A stretch of 12,149 nucleotides of DNA from Anaerolineaceae bacterium UBA6107 (GTDB lineage: Bacteria; Chloroflexota; Anaerolineae; Anaerolineales; Anaerolineaceae), in NCBI GenBank assembly GCA_002428455.1, contig DIWL01000007.1, positions 1 through 12,149 on the forward strand. Direction: 5' to 3'. The notes under the pieces are model-generated. The model was given only the letters and a program-made list of their open reading frames with translations, had not been told where the DNA came from and searched no databases. Each line of letters begins with the position of its first letter. Positions within the stretch are counted from its first letter, which is position 1. A program made the position numbers and the translations under genes. Shown here in pieces: positions 1 through 7,458 of this stretch.

Positions 1-1010
1 ACTGTTTGCATCAGGGTGGGTTTGATCGCGTCGCGCATCAACACGGTCATTGCACCGGCTGCCCCGATGTCTTCTGCCGTTACCGCATCACCATCCCGGC
101 TGATGCCGATCACGATCCTGCCAAACCGCTCACGCATGTCCTGCAGGCTGGTGGTCAGCGCCAGGATCGCCATGATCTCCGACGCGACGGTGATGTCAAA
201 TCCGGTCTTGCGCGTGAAACCTTTTTCCTCCGCCCCTTCACCGATCGTCACACCCCGCAGGAAGCGGTCGGAAGTATCCAACACCCGTCGCCACGTGACC
301 GTGTCCGGGTCAATATCCAGGCGGCATAGTTTTCGACGCTGCTCGGGGCTCAACTCATCAGGATCGGCAACCGAGATGCCCAGTTTCTCTAGCCGGCTGA
401 CCATGCCCCGGGTAAAGTGGCGTTTGCCCTGTTTGTCCTTTGGTAGCAGGCGCTCAAACATCTGCTCATCGGTTGCGTTGCTCTCATGGAACATGCGTGC
501 ATCGATGGCGGCAGCCAGCAGGTTGTTGGCTGCGGTAATGGCGTGAATATCTCCGGTGAGGTGCAGGTTGAACTCCTCCATGGGTACCACCTGTGAGTAA
601 CCTCCGCCGGCTGCGCCGCCCTTGATCCCGAATGTGGGTCCCTGGGAGGGTTGCCGGATACAGGTCACCACGCTTTTTCCAAGATGTGCTCCCAGCGCCT
701 GACTGAGTCCCACTGTCGTGGTGGTCTTGCCTTCTCCCAGCGGGGTGGGGGTGATGGCGGTTACATCGATGTATTTACCATCCGGAATGTGCAGAAGACG
801 CTGCAGCACCTCCAGGCGAACCTTGGCTTTTGTGTCGCCGTAGGGTTCGATCTCAGAAGGGAGCAATCCCAGTTCTTCAGCCACTAACGTGATCGGTTTG
901 AGCGTGGCTTCCTGGGCAATGTCGATATCGGATGGGACAGGTTTGCGTCGCTTCAATGGGGTAGGGGTGAATGCTTTGCGACCGTGGAATTTCTCGGATG
1001 CTGATGTCAT
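1..1010 (-). CDS. fhs: Formate-tetrahydrofolate ligase (10-formyl-THF synthetase), N-terminal 336 residues, 3' end outside the window
   Basis: Catalyses ATP-dependent joining of formate to tetrahydrofolate to give 10-formyl-THF in the cytoplasm. This is the entry step of the methyl branch of the acetyl-CoA pathway and a source of C1 units. The frame stays open from the ATG at 1010 to the left window edge, so roughly the first half of a 600-plus residue enzyme is seen. The family P-loop TPTPLGEGKTTTT lies at residues 88-99, followed by QPSQGPTFGIKGGAAGGGY (120-138), FNLHLTGDIHAITAANN (147-163) and a DMRERFGRIVIG segment (291-302). The text is closer to the synthetase domain of eukaryotic C1-THF synthases (FNLHLTGDIHAITAANNL, LDIDPDTVTWRRVLDT) than to the clostridial type as I remember it. 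The start is supported by AAGGAGAG four bases upstream. A weak -10 (GATAAT) sits at 1028-1033. The call is secure; the subtype is from memory. Confidence 0.96.
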   Translation of the reverse strand, partial: MTSASEKFHGRKAFTPTPLKRRKPVPSDIDIAQEATLKPITLVAEELGLLPSEIEPYGDTKAKVRLEVLQRLLHIPDGKYIDVTAITPTPLGEGKTTTTVGLSQALGAHLGKSVVTCIRQPSQGPTFGIKGGAAGGGYSQVVPMEEFNLHLTGDIHAITAANNLLAAAIDARMFHESNATDEQMFERLLPKDKQGKRHFTRGMVSRLEKLGISVADPDELSPEQRRKLCRLDIDPDTVTWRRVLDTSDRFLRGVTIGEGAEEKGFTRKTGFDITVASEIMAILALTTSLQDMRERFGRIVIGISRDGDAVTAEDIGAAGAMTVLMRDAIKPTLMQT

Positions 1011-1127
1011 GATTCTCTCCTTGATTAATTATCTGGTCATCATCATTAAAGACTAAAAGGGTAGGAAAAGCAAGAGATAACCAGTAAAAATCGTTTGAGA
1101 ATTCACCGAAAATCTATTGAAAATCTA

Positions 1128-1159
1128 TTGACAAATTCAATAAACTTGCATGCTATAAT
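1128..1159 (+). promoter_or_regulatory. Promoter of the DUF5679 gene
   Basis: A consensus TTGACA lies at 1128-1133 and a perfect TATAAT at 1154-1159, preceded by TG in the extended -10 arrangement (TGCTATAAT). The spacer is long (20 bases), which the extended -10 may compensate. The expected transcription start is near 1166. Confidence 0.75.
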
Positions 1160-1161
1160 GC

Positions 1162-1183
1162 AATTAGACTTGTAGGTCTAATT
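1162..1183. promoter_or_regulatory. Operator-like inverted repeat at the start of the DUF5679 transcript
   Basis: AATTAGAC (1162-1169) and GTCTAATT (1176-1183) form a perfect 8-base inverted repeat around the hexamer TTGTAG. It begins two bases after the -10 hexamer and so covers the expected transcription start. That is a classic repressor position. The dyad is vaguely like BlaI/MecI/CopY-type operators, but that is a guess. As RNA it could also be a 5' hairpin. Confidence 0.5.
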
Positions 1184-1213
1184 ATGAGATCGCCAATTAC
1201 ACAGGAGGTAAAA

Positions 1214-1360
1214 ATGGCAGTGATCGGTTATTGTATGAAATGCAAGAAGAAACAAGAAATGAAAGAAACAATGGAAGTTACCATGAAAAATGGCCGCAAA
1301 GCGATGAAGGGTAAGTGTTCAGTCTGCGGCACCGGGATGTATAAAATCCTCGGTAAGTAA
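1214..1360 (+). CDS. DUF5679 zinc-ribbon mini-protein (48 aa)
   Basis: A 48-residue basic protein with two CxxC pairs: YCMKCKKK near residue 7 and CSVCGTGM near residue 35. The middle segment is KETMEVTMKNGRKAMKGKC. This layout (YC.KC, EVTMKNGR, KG.C.VCGT.M) matches the DUF5679 family of very small, probably zinc-binding proteins, whose function is not known to me. The start is fixed by AGGAGG seven bases before the ATG. The gene stands alone with its own promoter, a palindrome at the transcript start and a terminator right after the stop, so it is a deliberate single-gene unit and not a chance frame. It may bind RNA or a protein partner, as other mini zinc ribbons do; this is inference. Confidence 0.9.
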   Translation: MAVIGYCMKCKKKQEMKETMEVTMKNGRKAMKGKCSVCGTGMYKILGK

Positions 1361-1379
1361 TCCATTTCGCTTTAACCAG

Positions 1380-1407
1380 AAACCGCGCTGCTATTTGGCG
1401 CGGTTTT
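1380..1407 (+). terminator. Rho-independent terminator after the DUF5679 gene
   Basis: AAACCGCGC (1380-1388) pairs with GCGCGGTTT (1398-1406) around a nine-base loop. The T-rich end (TTTTC) follows directly, 20 bases after the stop codon. Confidence 0.85.
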
Positions 1408-1516
1408 CGCATTAATCGTAATGAACCAGATAACACACCCTTATCCGGCATATCGACTTATAATCGAACCAGTAGTATTTAGATGATAATTCTTATTCCA
1501 CGAACATCTTTTGTAT

Positions 1517-1530
1517 TTGGTAATTACCAA
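1517..1530. promoter_or_regulatory. Perfect 14-base palindrome upstream of the antiporter gene
   Basis: TTGGTAATTACCAA is fully self-complementary and ends 22 bases before the ATG at 1553. A -10-like TATAAT at 1459-1464 and a GATAAT at 1484-1489 lie upstream, so the palindrome would fall in the 5' leader or just after the transcription start. It is a candidate regulator binding site. Confidence 0.4.
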
Positions 1531-1552
1531 TTCTAAGCATGACCTGGTGAGT

Positions 1553-3511
1553 ATGGAACCAATTACTGAACCTGTTGTCTTTTTCCTGGTTGTCATGACG
1601 TTGATTCTGGTGATGCCCCTGCTTTCTGAGCGGGTGCACCTGCCTGGCATAGTGGGCGTTATCATCGGGGGCATTCTTATCGGACCGCATGGGTTCAATA
1701 TCCTCCCGGCCAATGACCGTATGGAATTCCTTTCCACGATCGGCCTGGTCTATTTGATGTTCAGTGCCGGGCTTGAGGTTGATTTCAACCAGTTCATGCG
1801 CGTTAAAACCAGGTCATTGGTGTTTGGACTCCTTACCTTTTTCATACCGCTCGCGATGGGAACACTGCTGGGCTGGCTCATCCACCTGCCCTGGTTGGGT
1901 TCGATCCTCCTTGGCTCCGCTTTTGCTTCCCACACTCTACTTGCATTTCCTTTGTTAAATAAGCTTGGTGTCACCCGCAACGAAGCCATTGCCGTAACAG
2001 CGGGAGCAACGATCCTGACGGATATCGGGGCTTTCATCATTCTTGCCATTGTCCTGGGAGCAGACCAGGGACAGCTGGAGCTAAGTTATTTCATCAAGTT
2101 GTTTGTGCTCCTGGTGATCTTTACCCTTGTCATTCTTTTTGTCCTCCCTAAGTTGGGCAAGTGGTTCTTTCAACGCTTTTCCGGTTCAATGGTGGAATTC
2201 CAGTTCGTGATCGTGTTACTGTTCGTCGCCGCGTTTGGCGCAAAATTGATCGGCGTGCACGAGGTCGTCGGTGCTTTCCTGGCTGGTCTGGCCATCAATG
2301 CTACCCTGCCTCGCCATAGCCCTGTGACCGGTCATGTGCTTTTTATGGGAGAGTCCTTTTTTATCCCGGTGTTTCTCTTGTACAGCGGAATGATCACCGA
2401 TCCATTCACGCTGGTGGGCAATCCGCAAGCGATACTGCTCGGGTTCGGTATCCTCCTGGTGGCGTATGTGTCCAAGTTGCTGGCTTCGTTGATCACTGCA
2501 CGCATATTCAAATATAGTCGAGCAGAGCTTTGGACCGTGTATGGTCTCTCACACGCTCAGGCTGCGGTCACGATCCCCACCTTGATCATCGGGCTTCAAC
2601 TTAACCTCTTTACCAACGATATCTTCAACGCTGCCATGGTCATGATCCTGTTGACTTCTGTCACATCCCCCTTGTTTGTGCAAAAATTTGCCCCCGGATT
2701 ACGTCAAAAAGTAGATGAAATGGTAGATCTCCCACTATTCCACCGTATCCTGGTACCGATCGCAAATCCAGCTACCCAGGAGTATCTTCTGTCATTAGGC
2801 GGTCTGTTGGCAAAAAGCGGGGGAGGAGAGGTGATCGCGCTCAATGTTGTGCTGGATAGGGATAACCTCGATTTGAACCTGCATCAGCAAAAAGAATTGC
2901 TGGGTAAGGTGCCGGATCTGATCGGAGACCCTGAGACCCGTTATGAACTCGTCCCACGCCTGGCGGATTCCTATGCCAGGGGGATTTTACAGGTTTCCCG
3001 CGAAAGAGACAGTTCGTTGATCCTCATGGGCTGGCGTGGGAAAAAGACTTTCAAGCAAAACATCCTGGGTACCGTACTGGATGAAGTGATCTGGGGTTCT
3101 GATTCCCCGGTGATGGTGGGCAAATTATCCCATCCATTGGACGGAATGGAGCGGGTTCTTCTTTTGATCCCGTCCGGCGTGGTAACTCCGGCCGCACTGC
3201 GCCGGGTGCTACAGGCTAATCTCACCATCGCCAGGGAATTGAATGTGCCTTGCGAGATTCTTGCTCACAAGAGTTACCTTGAGATCATCCAGGCTGTGAT
3301 CGGGAAAAACCACAATAATGTTTCGGTACTTGTAAAAGAAATGATCGGTGCATTGCGACTGGATGAGTTGTTTGTGAACGCCGAACGTGATCTCGTGGTG
3401 ATCCCGGGGTTCGGATCGCGCAAGCGCTTTATCGCGAATGTCGGTAACCTGCCGGAGCGGCTTGCGGATACATTCTCCGGGAATCTCGTGATCTTGCATT
3501 TTGACCGTTGA
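1553..3511 (+). CDS. CPA2-family cation/proton antiporter with C-terminal universal-stress-protein domains (652 aa)
   Basis: Predicted inner-membrane antiporter exchanging K+ or Na+ for protons. Residues 5-380 carry about 12 hydrophobic segments of the Na_H_Exchanger (KefB-like) fold. Marks include LPGIVGVIIGGILIGPHG (30-47), LMFSAGLEVD (68-77), GATILTDIGAFIILAI with the putative ion-binding Asp157, and HEVVGAFLAGLAI (236-248). Instead of a TrkA-N domain, the tail holds a UspA-like domain (397-526: HRILVPIANP at the start, GWRGKKTFKQNILG as the nucleotide-binding glycine loop) and a second, degenerate one (about 531-652). The frame is open back to 1511, but the hydrophobic N-terminus fits the ATG at 1553. 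GGTGAG just before it is too close for a good ribosome site, so the start is less certain than the gene. It converges on the next gene. Substrate ion unknown. Confidence 0.9.
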   Translation: MEPITEPVVFFLVVMTLILVMPLLSERVHLPGIVGVIIGGILIGPHGFNILPANDRMEFLSTIGLVYLMFSAGLEVDFNQFMRVKTRSLVFGLLTFFIPLAMGTLLGWLIHLPWLGSILLGSAFASHTLLAFPLLNKLGVTRNEAIAVTAGATILTDIGAFIILAIVLGADQGQLELSYFIKLFVLLVIFTLVILFVLPKLGKWFFQRFSGSMVEFQFVIVLLFVAAFGAKLIGVHEVVGAFLAGLAINATLPRHSPVTGHVLFMGESFFIPVFLLYSGMITDPFTLVGNPQAILLGFGILLVAYVSKLLASLITARIFKYSRAELWTVYGLSHAQAAVTIPTLIIGLQLNLFTNDIFNAAMVMILLTSVTSPLFVQKFAPGLRQKVDEMVDLPLFHRILVPIANPATQEYLLSLGGLLAKSGGGEVIALNVVLDRDNLDLNLHQQKELLGKVPDLIGDPETRYELVPRLADSYARGILQVSRERDSSLILMGWRGKKTFKQNILGTVLDEVIWGSDSPVMVGKLSHPLDGMERVLLLIPSGVVTPAALRRVLQANLTIARELNVPCEILAHKSYLEIIQAVIGKNHNNVSVLVKEMIGALRLDELFVNAERDLVVIPGFGSRKRFIANVGNLPERLADTFSGNLVILHFDR

Positions 3512-3556
3512 ACGAGTTTTGCCTGGTCAGTGTCCCGGTGCGCGTTACACAAACCC

Positions 3557-5485
3557 TTACTTACGCATCGGAACCAGCGACATGGTGTCGAATCCATGCT
3601 CTTCCATGTGTTTTATGATCATGTCAATGGCTTCAGTCTTACTGATCCGAGCACTGCACTTGGTGTCGGAGCCGACCACCTGTCCGGAACTCAATGTCAA
3701 CTCGTTTAGATCGATCTCGAACCATTGGTCACACCAAACCACCGAAATGCGTCCGAATTGGTAGAAGGGAGGTTTGGACTCAGGGTAAACGACCTTTCCG
3801 GTCGCGGGGTCTTTGGTCGATTTTGGGATCTTGGCGGTAAAGATCGGATGAGATTGATAACCCGGTGTGACCAGTGATTGCCCGGGCATCCAATCAGGTT
3901 GGTTGATTCCCAGATAATCCAGCAGCGTCGGTGCAATATCGATATTTTCCGTATTGTTGAGGACCTCTCCGGTATGCTCGTTTTCAGGGAAATGCACGAT
4001 CAGCGGCAATCGCGAATTGGTCCATTTTTGACTGTGATCACTGGTCACGATCAGGATGGTATGGTCCAGCCGGTTGTGCTCCAGTAAATACTGGTAAAGC
4101 CCTGAGATTTCCTTGTCAAATTCAAGAATACTGTCGTAGTAAAACAGTTGTTTGTTGCTGCCCTGATCATCGCTAGCTAAACCGGCAGAGAACACCTGCT
4201 GGTCCGGAAAATAGTTTGGACCGTGGGTGCCCATCCAATGTAAATGAATGAAAACCGGTTCGCGCTTTCCTTCCAACAAAGAGATTGTTCTCTCGATTTT
4301 TTCCTCATCATCGAATTTTGTTGGGGCTTCTGTTACCTGCTGGTATGGGTTCGCCATATCACGAATGTGAAGAAGGTGCCCCAGGCGGTCAGTGATCCGT
4401 TCAATGACCTCCTGCTGGAAGATGCTTGTCACTCCCGGGTATAAACTGGTGAGCAGGCGGGTAACCGGGTGTTTGCTCATTGACCTGCCGTTTGCCTCAT
4501 CAAACGCGTTCTGGAAATTGGTTTTGTACGCATCAGCATAAACCGCGTTGCTGAACTGCGCTGTGTAGTACCCGTAGGATTTTAGGATTCCGGGTAAGTG
4601 CAGGTAGGCATCGGTCGCGCGCAGCATATCAGAGGAATAGATCACCCGTGTTTCAGCGGGATATTTCCCCGTCAACAGCGAGGTCAGCGATCCGATCGTC
4701 CCTTGCGCGTTGGAAAAGTGGTTAAGACCGACCAGGGAATGGGTTGCCAGTTCGCTCAGAAAAGGTGTTGTGTCCCGTTCACCGCTGTAAACGGAGGTGT
4801 ATTCCGCGTTGACGCCATCCACCGTGATCAGCAGGATATCGGGAAGTTGGTTGCGGCTGGAGGCTGTGCGCTGCACGAGCGTTTCATTCTTCACTTGTGA
4901 TAAATTTGCCGGCAGTAAAACGCCGAGGCCGGCAAGCAGGATGATTGCCGCGGGGAGAATCAGTCGGGCACGCGGGTTAAGTCGATTGAAAAAGACAGTA
5001 AGCAGGTTTCCCAGGTCTGCCAGGCGGGTGAAGAGGTAAAGTGCCACCACAACGAGGATTAAGGCATAAATCGTCCGCCATGCTCCTTGGGTACTCACAA
5101 TGCCAAACCGGAAGACTGTGTAGGTAAAGTTATCCACGAGAAGCAGCAATAAAGCAGTGATGATCAGGGTGGGAACCAGTAGTGCAACCGCAGCAATCAC
5201 CCGGCGCGCACTCGGATTCTTCACGAAGAACCCGGGGATCAGGAGGATCACCACTGCCAGCACTCCCGCAAGGACCAGCAGCGCGGAGGTGGCGCTCAAC
5301 GCCTCCAGTTTTTCTGCAAACGGTACAGTTCTCAGGAAAGAGGGGCGCGTGAAGAGGAAGATTCCTTCAGACAGGGTGTAGAGCAATGCCAACGTGGTGG
5401 TCAGCAACAGCAAAACTGGCGGACTGATGGCTAGGCGTTTAACTGGATCTAAAACGGTGTTGAGCTGTTTCCGCAGCGTGTGCAT
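3557..5485 (-). CDS. Membrane-anchored alkaline phosphatase/sulfatase-superfamily hydrolase or transferase (642 aa)
   Basis: Five predicted membrane helices (about residues 22-42, 62-85, 95-117, 135-153, 173-192) are followed by an extracytoplasmic catalytic domain from about residue 214. This is the layout of LtaS/EptA-type phospho-transferases. Metal-site marks are DILLITVDGVNAEYTS (Asp223) and IVTSDHS (Asp483, His484). Where sulfatases have CxPSR, the aligned stretch is GTIGSLTSLLTGKYP, placing Thr263 at the nucleophile. A Thr nucleophile points to phosphoglycerol, phosphoethanolamine or related transfer to an envelope polymer, not to a formylglycine sulfatase. The usual SDHGE is SDHSQ here. 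The ATG at 5485 is the first in frame, without a strong ribosome site. The gene has its own promoter and no clear partner nearby. Substrate unknown. Confidence 0.85.
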   Translation of the reverse strand: MHTLRKQLNTVLDPVKRLAISPPVLLLLTTTLALLYTLSEGIFLFTRPSFLRTVPFAEKLEALSATSALLVLAGVLAVVILLIPGFFVKNPSARRVIAAVALLVPTLIITALLLLLVDNFTYTVFRFGIVSTQGAWRTIYALILVVVALYLFTRLADLGNLLTVFFNRLNPRARLILPAAIILLAGLGVLLPANLSQVKNETLVQRTASSRNQLPDILLITVDGVNAEYTSVYSGERDTTPFLSELATHSLVGLNHFSNAQGTIGSLTSLLTGKYPAETRVIYSSDMLRATDAYLHLPGILKSYGYYTAQFSNAVYADAYKTNFQNAFDEANGRSMSKHPVTRLLTSLYPGVTSIFQQEVIERITDRLGHLLHIRDMANPYQQVTEAPTKFDDEEKIERTISLLEGKREPVFIHLHWMGTHGPNYFPDQQVFSAGLASDDQGSNKQLFYYDSILEFDKEISGLYQYLLEHNRLDHTILIVTSDHSQKWTNSRLPLIVHFPENEHTGEVLNNTENIDIAPTLLDYLGINQPDWMPGQSLVTPGYQSHPIFTAKIPKSTKDPATGKVVYPESKPPFYQFGRISVVWCDQWFEIDLNELTLSSGQVVGSDTKCSARISKTEAIDMIIKHMEEHGFDTMSLVPMRK

Positions 5486-5510
5486 ATTGATGAATTTCCC
5501 GTCGGTTTGG

Positions 5511-5538
5511 TTTATATAACCATGTTATTCTAAATCAA
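5511..5538 (-). promoter_or_regulatory. Promoter of the sulfatase-superfamily gene
   Basis: Read on the minus strand, TTGATT (5533-5538) and TATAAA (5511-5516) are 16 bases apart, with the expected start about 19 bases before the ATG. The -10 lies in a small dyad, GGTTTATATAACC. Confidence 0.5.
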
Positions 5539-5582
5539 AACAGACGGGATGTAGAGAGGTTAGTATTATTATTGCACCCGGG

Positions 5583-5595
5583 CTGAATTATTCAG
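5583..5595. promoter_or_regulatory. Palindrome over the -35 region of the PD40 lipoprotein gene
   Basis: CTGAATTATTCAG is a perfect 6-1-6 dyad. It overlaps the -35 position (5591-5596) of the plus-strand promoter and could be an operator. Confidence 0.35.
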
Positions 5596-5619
5596 GTTTG
5601 TCGTAAGTGCTTGTATAAT
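5591..5619 (+). promoter_or_regulatory. Promoter giving an apparently leaderless mRNA
   Basis: A perfect TATAAT lies at 5614-5619, with a weak -35 (TTCAGG) at 5591-5596 and a 17-base spacer. Start sites fall about seven bases after the -10, which here is the A of the ATG at 5626, so the mRNA would have no leader. Confidence 0.65.
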
Positions 5620-5625
5620 CACCAC

Positions 5626-6612
5626 ATGATGATAAAGATTGCGCTTGTCGTATTCATTCTTTCTTTTCTGACTTCCTGCGGCGTGTCGGGACCCGGGCGC
5701 GGAGAGGTAACGCCCATTGTGCTGGCCACGCCGCAGCCCGTAGCGACCGAAACCAGCGCGGGTGGAACAGGGTGCCAAAAGATCGCGCTGGTGATCGCGG
5801 ATGGCGTGAATTCGGAAATTTACACGGTCTGCCCCGATGGCAGCCAGTTGACCAACCTGACCGAGGTAGTTGCCAGTGATACCGACCCCGCATGGTCGCC
5901 GGATGGCAAGCGCATCGCCTTTACCAGCAACCGGGACGGCAGTAGTCAGGTCTACGTGATGGATGCGGATGGCAAGTACCCCATGGAATTAACCTCTGAT
6001 TACCTCAACGACAAACCTGTCTGGTTGCCGGATGGCGAGCGTATTGCTTTCCGCACATACGACGGCGTTGACCAGTGGTGGTGGCGTATCGTTGATCTCA
6101 CTTCTTTTGAGATCACTGAATTATCTCCGCCATCTTATGATCCCTTTTTCCAAACCCCTGCCTGGTCGCCGGATGGTTCTCAGCTGGCGTATATGTCACT
6201 GGTCGAGCAGCAGGAGCGCAACGACGGCTCGAGCCAGCTCCACGTGAAGGTGCTGCCCAACCGCAGCGACACGGCATTGACTAATGATGTCTGGGCAAAC
6301 ATCAGCCCTGTCTGGTCGCCGGATGGGGAGAGGATTGCCTTCTTTTCCGAGCGCGACGGCACTTATAACCTGTTTGCGCTTTATGTGATCAATGTGGATG
6401 GTTCCGGTTTGGAACGGGTAACCCCCCCGCTTTACACGGCGCAGGCATCCGTGTCATGGTCGCCGGACGGAAAATGGGTGGTGGTGGGTGGTAATGTGTA
6501 CCCGCACAATGATGTGCAGATCATTAACCTCGAATCAAAGGAAGTCCTTGAGTTCCTGGAACTCACAACGGATTTGTGGGCATCTGATCCGGTTTGGCAG
6601 CCGGTCGAATAG
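5626..6612 (+). CDS. Lipoprotein with PD40/WD40-like beta-propeller repeats (TolB-like, 328 aa)
   Basis: The N-terminus is a lipoprotein signal: Lys4, a hydrophobic core, then the lipobox LTSC with Cys18. The mature protein would be anchored outside the membrane. The body has at least five PD40 repeats with the WSPDG signature: AWSPDGKRIAFTSNRDG, VWLPDGERIAF, AWSPDGSQLAY, VWSPDGERIAFFSERDG and SWSPDGKWVVVGG. A last partial blade is VWQPVE at the end. Such domains form beta-propellers that bind proteins or glycans; TolB is the best known. No catalytic domain is fused to it. The frame is open to 5611, but the -10 hexamer occupies 5614-5619, so translation should start at the ATG at 5626 (or 5629). 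There is no ribosome site, in line with a leaderless message. Role likely envelope-associated; partner unknown. Confidence 0.88.
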   Translation: MMIKIALVVFILSFLTSCGVSGPGRGEVTPIVLATPQPVATETSAGGTGCQKIALVIADGVNSEIYTVCPDGSQLTNLTEVVASDTDPAWSPDGKRIAFTSNRDGSSQVYVMDADGKYPMELTSDYLNDKPVWLPDGERIAFRTYDGVDQWWWRIVDLTSFEITELSPPSYDPFFQTPAWSPDGSQLAYMSLVEQQERNDGSSQLHVKVLPNRSDTALTNDVWANISPVWSPDGERIAFFSERDGTYNLFALYVINVDGSGLERVTPPLYTAQASVSWSPDGKWVVVGGNVYPHNDVQIINLESKEVLEFLELTTDLWASDPVWQPVE

Positions 6613-6641
6613 TTTCTCTAAGCAATTAGGGGGGATCCTTT

Positions 6642-7067
6642 TTAGCCGTGATTCTGCAGATAGTCCAATACTTCCTGGTACTCGTTCATCCGCTCGTGGT
6701 CCAATGCCTTTGGATAAGTGATTCTTGAAAGATCCATATTATCCCTGACGTCAGCGATCTTGACGATCCGTGCGATCGGGTTCAAAGTCGCCCTTTTGGC
6801 AGAGTCAATACGGGATTCGTGACCAGTTTTTGTTAATGCCAGGATTGCTTCAATGATCTGCGGTGAAAAACCTTCGGACCTTAGATCATCCGCTGTGAGG
6901 GTTGTATCTTCGATCACATCATGCAAAACCGCTGTGATGCGTTCCTCTTCAGATGATACAGATAACATTACCCGCAGCGGATGGAGGATATACGGTTGAC
7001 CTGCCTTGTCGATTTGTCCTGTGTGTGCGACAGCAGCGATTGTGATGGCTTTTTCCAATGTTGACAT
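6642..7067 (-). CDS. Small RelA/SpoT-like HD-domain phosphohydrolase (141 aa)
   Basis: A single compact HD domain of the kind that removes pyrophosphate from (p)ppGpp or related nucleotides. Visible metal and active-site marks are AHTGQ (His15), YILHPLRV (His29), VLHDVIEDT (His49-Asp50, Glu53-Asp54) and VKIADVRDNMD (Asp106, Asn110). These match the hydrolase half of RelA/SpoT and the stand-alone MESH1/small alarmone hydrolases. No synthetase, TGS or ACT domain is present, and the gene is complete at 141 residues. GGGGAT about nine bases before the ATG is the likely ribosome site. It starts seven bases after the stop of the preceding minus-strand gene, so the two are very probably co-transcribed and translationally close. 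True substrate is not shown by sequence; a general nucleotide pyrophosphohydrolase is the alternative. Confidence 0.85.
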   Translation of the reverse strand: MSTLEKAITIAAVAHTGQIDKAGQPYILHPLRVMLSVSSEEERITAVLHDVIEDTTLTADDLRSEGFSPQIIEAILALTKTGHESRIDSAKRATLNPIARIVKIADVRDNMDLSRITYPKALDHERMNEYQEVLDYLQNHG

Positions 7068-7074
7068 GATTCAA

Positions 7075-7458
7075 TTATCCCCAATTGAAGATGAATTTGA
7101 TCTCGTTTTTCTCAAGCAGCATTTTGAAATCACTGAACGCATTGTACTCACCTTGATAATGATAGTCCAACGATTCAAGAAGTTGGGCATCATCCCCGTT
7201 GTTGATCTGGAGGTTTTCTGGAACTTGTCGGTTAACGCCCTGCAGCGCCAGGATCAAAATGTCACGCACTTTCTCCTTCTGGTCTGCGGAGATGCACAAC
7301 GAGTATTCCACGTCATCATCGTAAATGTCACTGGGCGGCAGGTCCCCGCTGTCATAACCATCTAGATACAGCCTGCCTTCTTCGTCAATGCCCGCGACAA
7401 CCTTTTTATGGATGTAACCCTGATAATTCACCAGCTGTACTTCCAGTTTTTTTCCCAT
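7075..7458 (-). CDS. Small acidic protein of unknown function, first gene of a pair with the HD hydrolase (127 aa)
   Basis: I do not recognise a named family. The start is well fixed: AAAGGAGAAGAG precedes the ATG at 7458, although the frame stays open further upstream. The protein begins MGKKLEVQLVNYQGYIHKKV, then has a beta-hairpin-like, acidic stretch (GIDEEGRLYLDGYDSGDLPP, then DDDVEYSL), a central helix (DQKEKVRDILILAL) and a C-terminal part NAFSDFKMLLEKNEIKFIFNW. The LDGYDSG turn plus the F-DFK-LLE--EI-F-F-W end resembles a widespread group of small uncharacterised proteins, from memory only. There is no signal peptide and no membrane segment. Tight coupling to the HD gene suggests a shared function; an immunity, antitoxin or regulatory partner role is possible but not shown. 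Confidence 0.8.
   Translation of the reverse strand: MGKKLEVQLVNYQGYIHKKVVAGIDEEGRLYLDGYDSGDLPPSDIYDDDVEYSLCISADQKEKVRDILILALQGVNRQVPENLQINNGDDAQLLESLDYHYQGEYNAFSDFKMLLEKNEIKFIFNWG

Noticed and set aside
16..546. Long plus-strand open frame of 176 codons
   Set aside because: It is the shadow of the formate-tetrahydrofolate ligase gene on the minus strand, which carries clear family motifs along the whole stretch.
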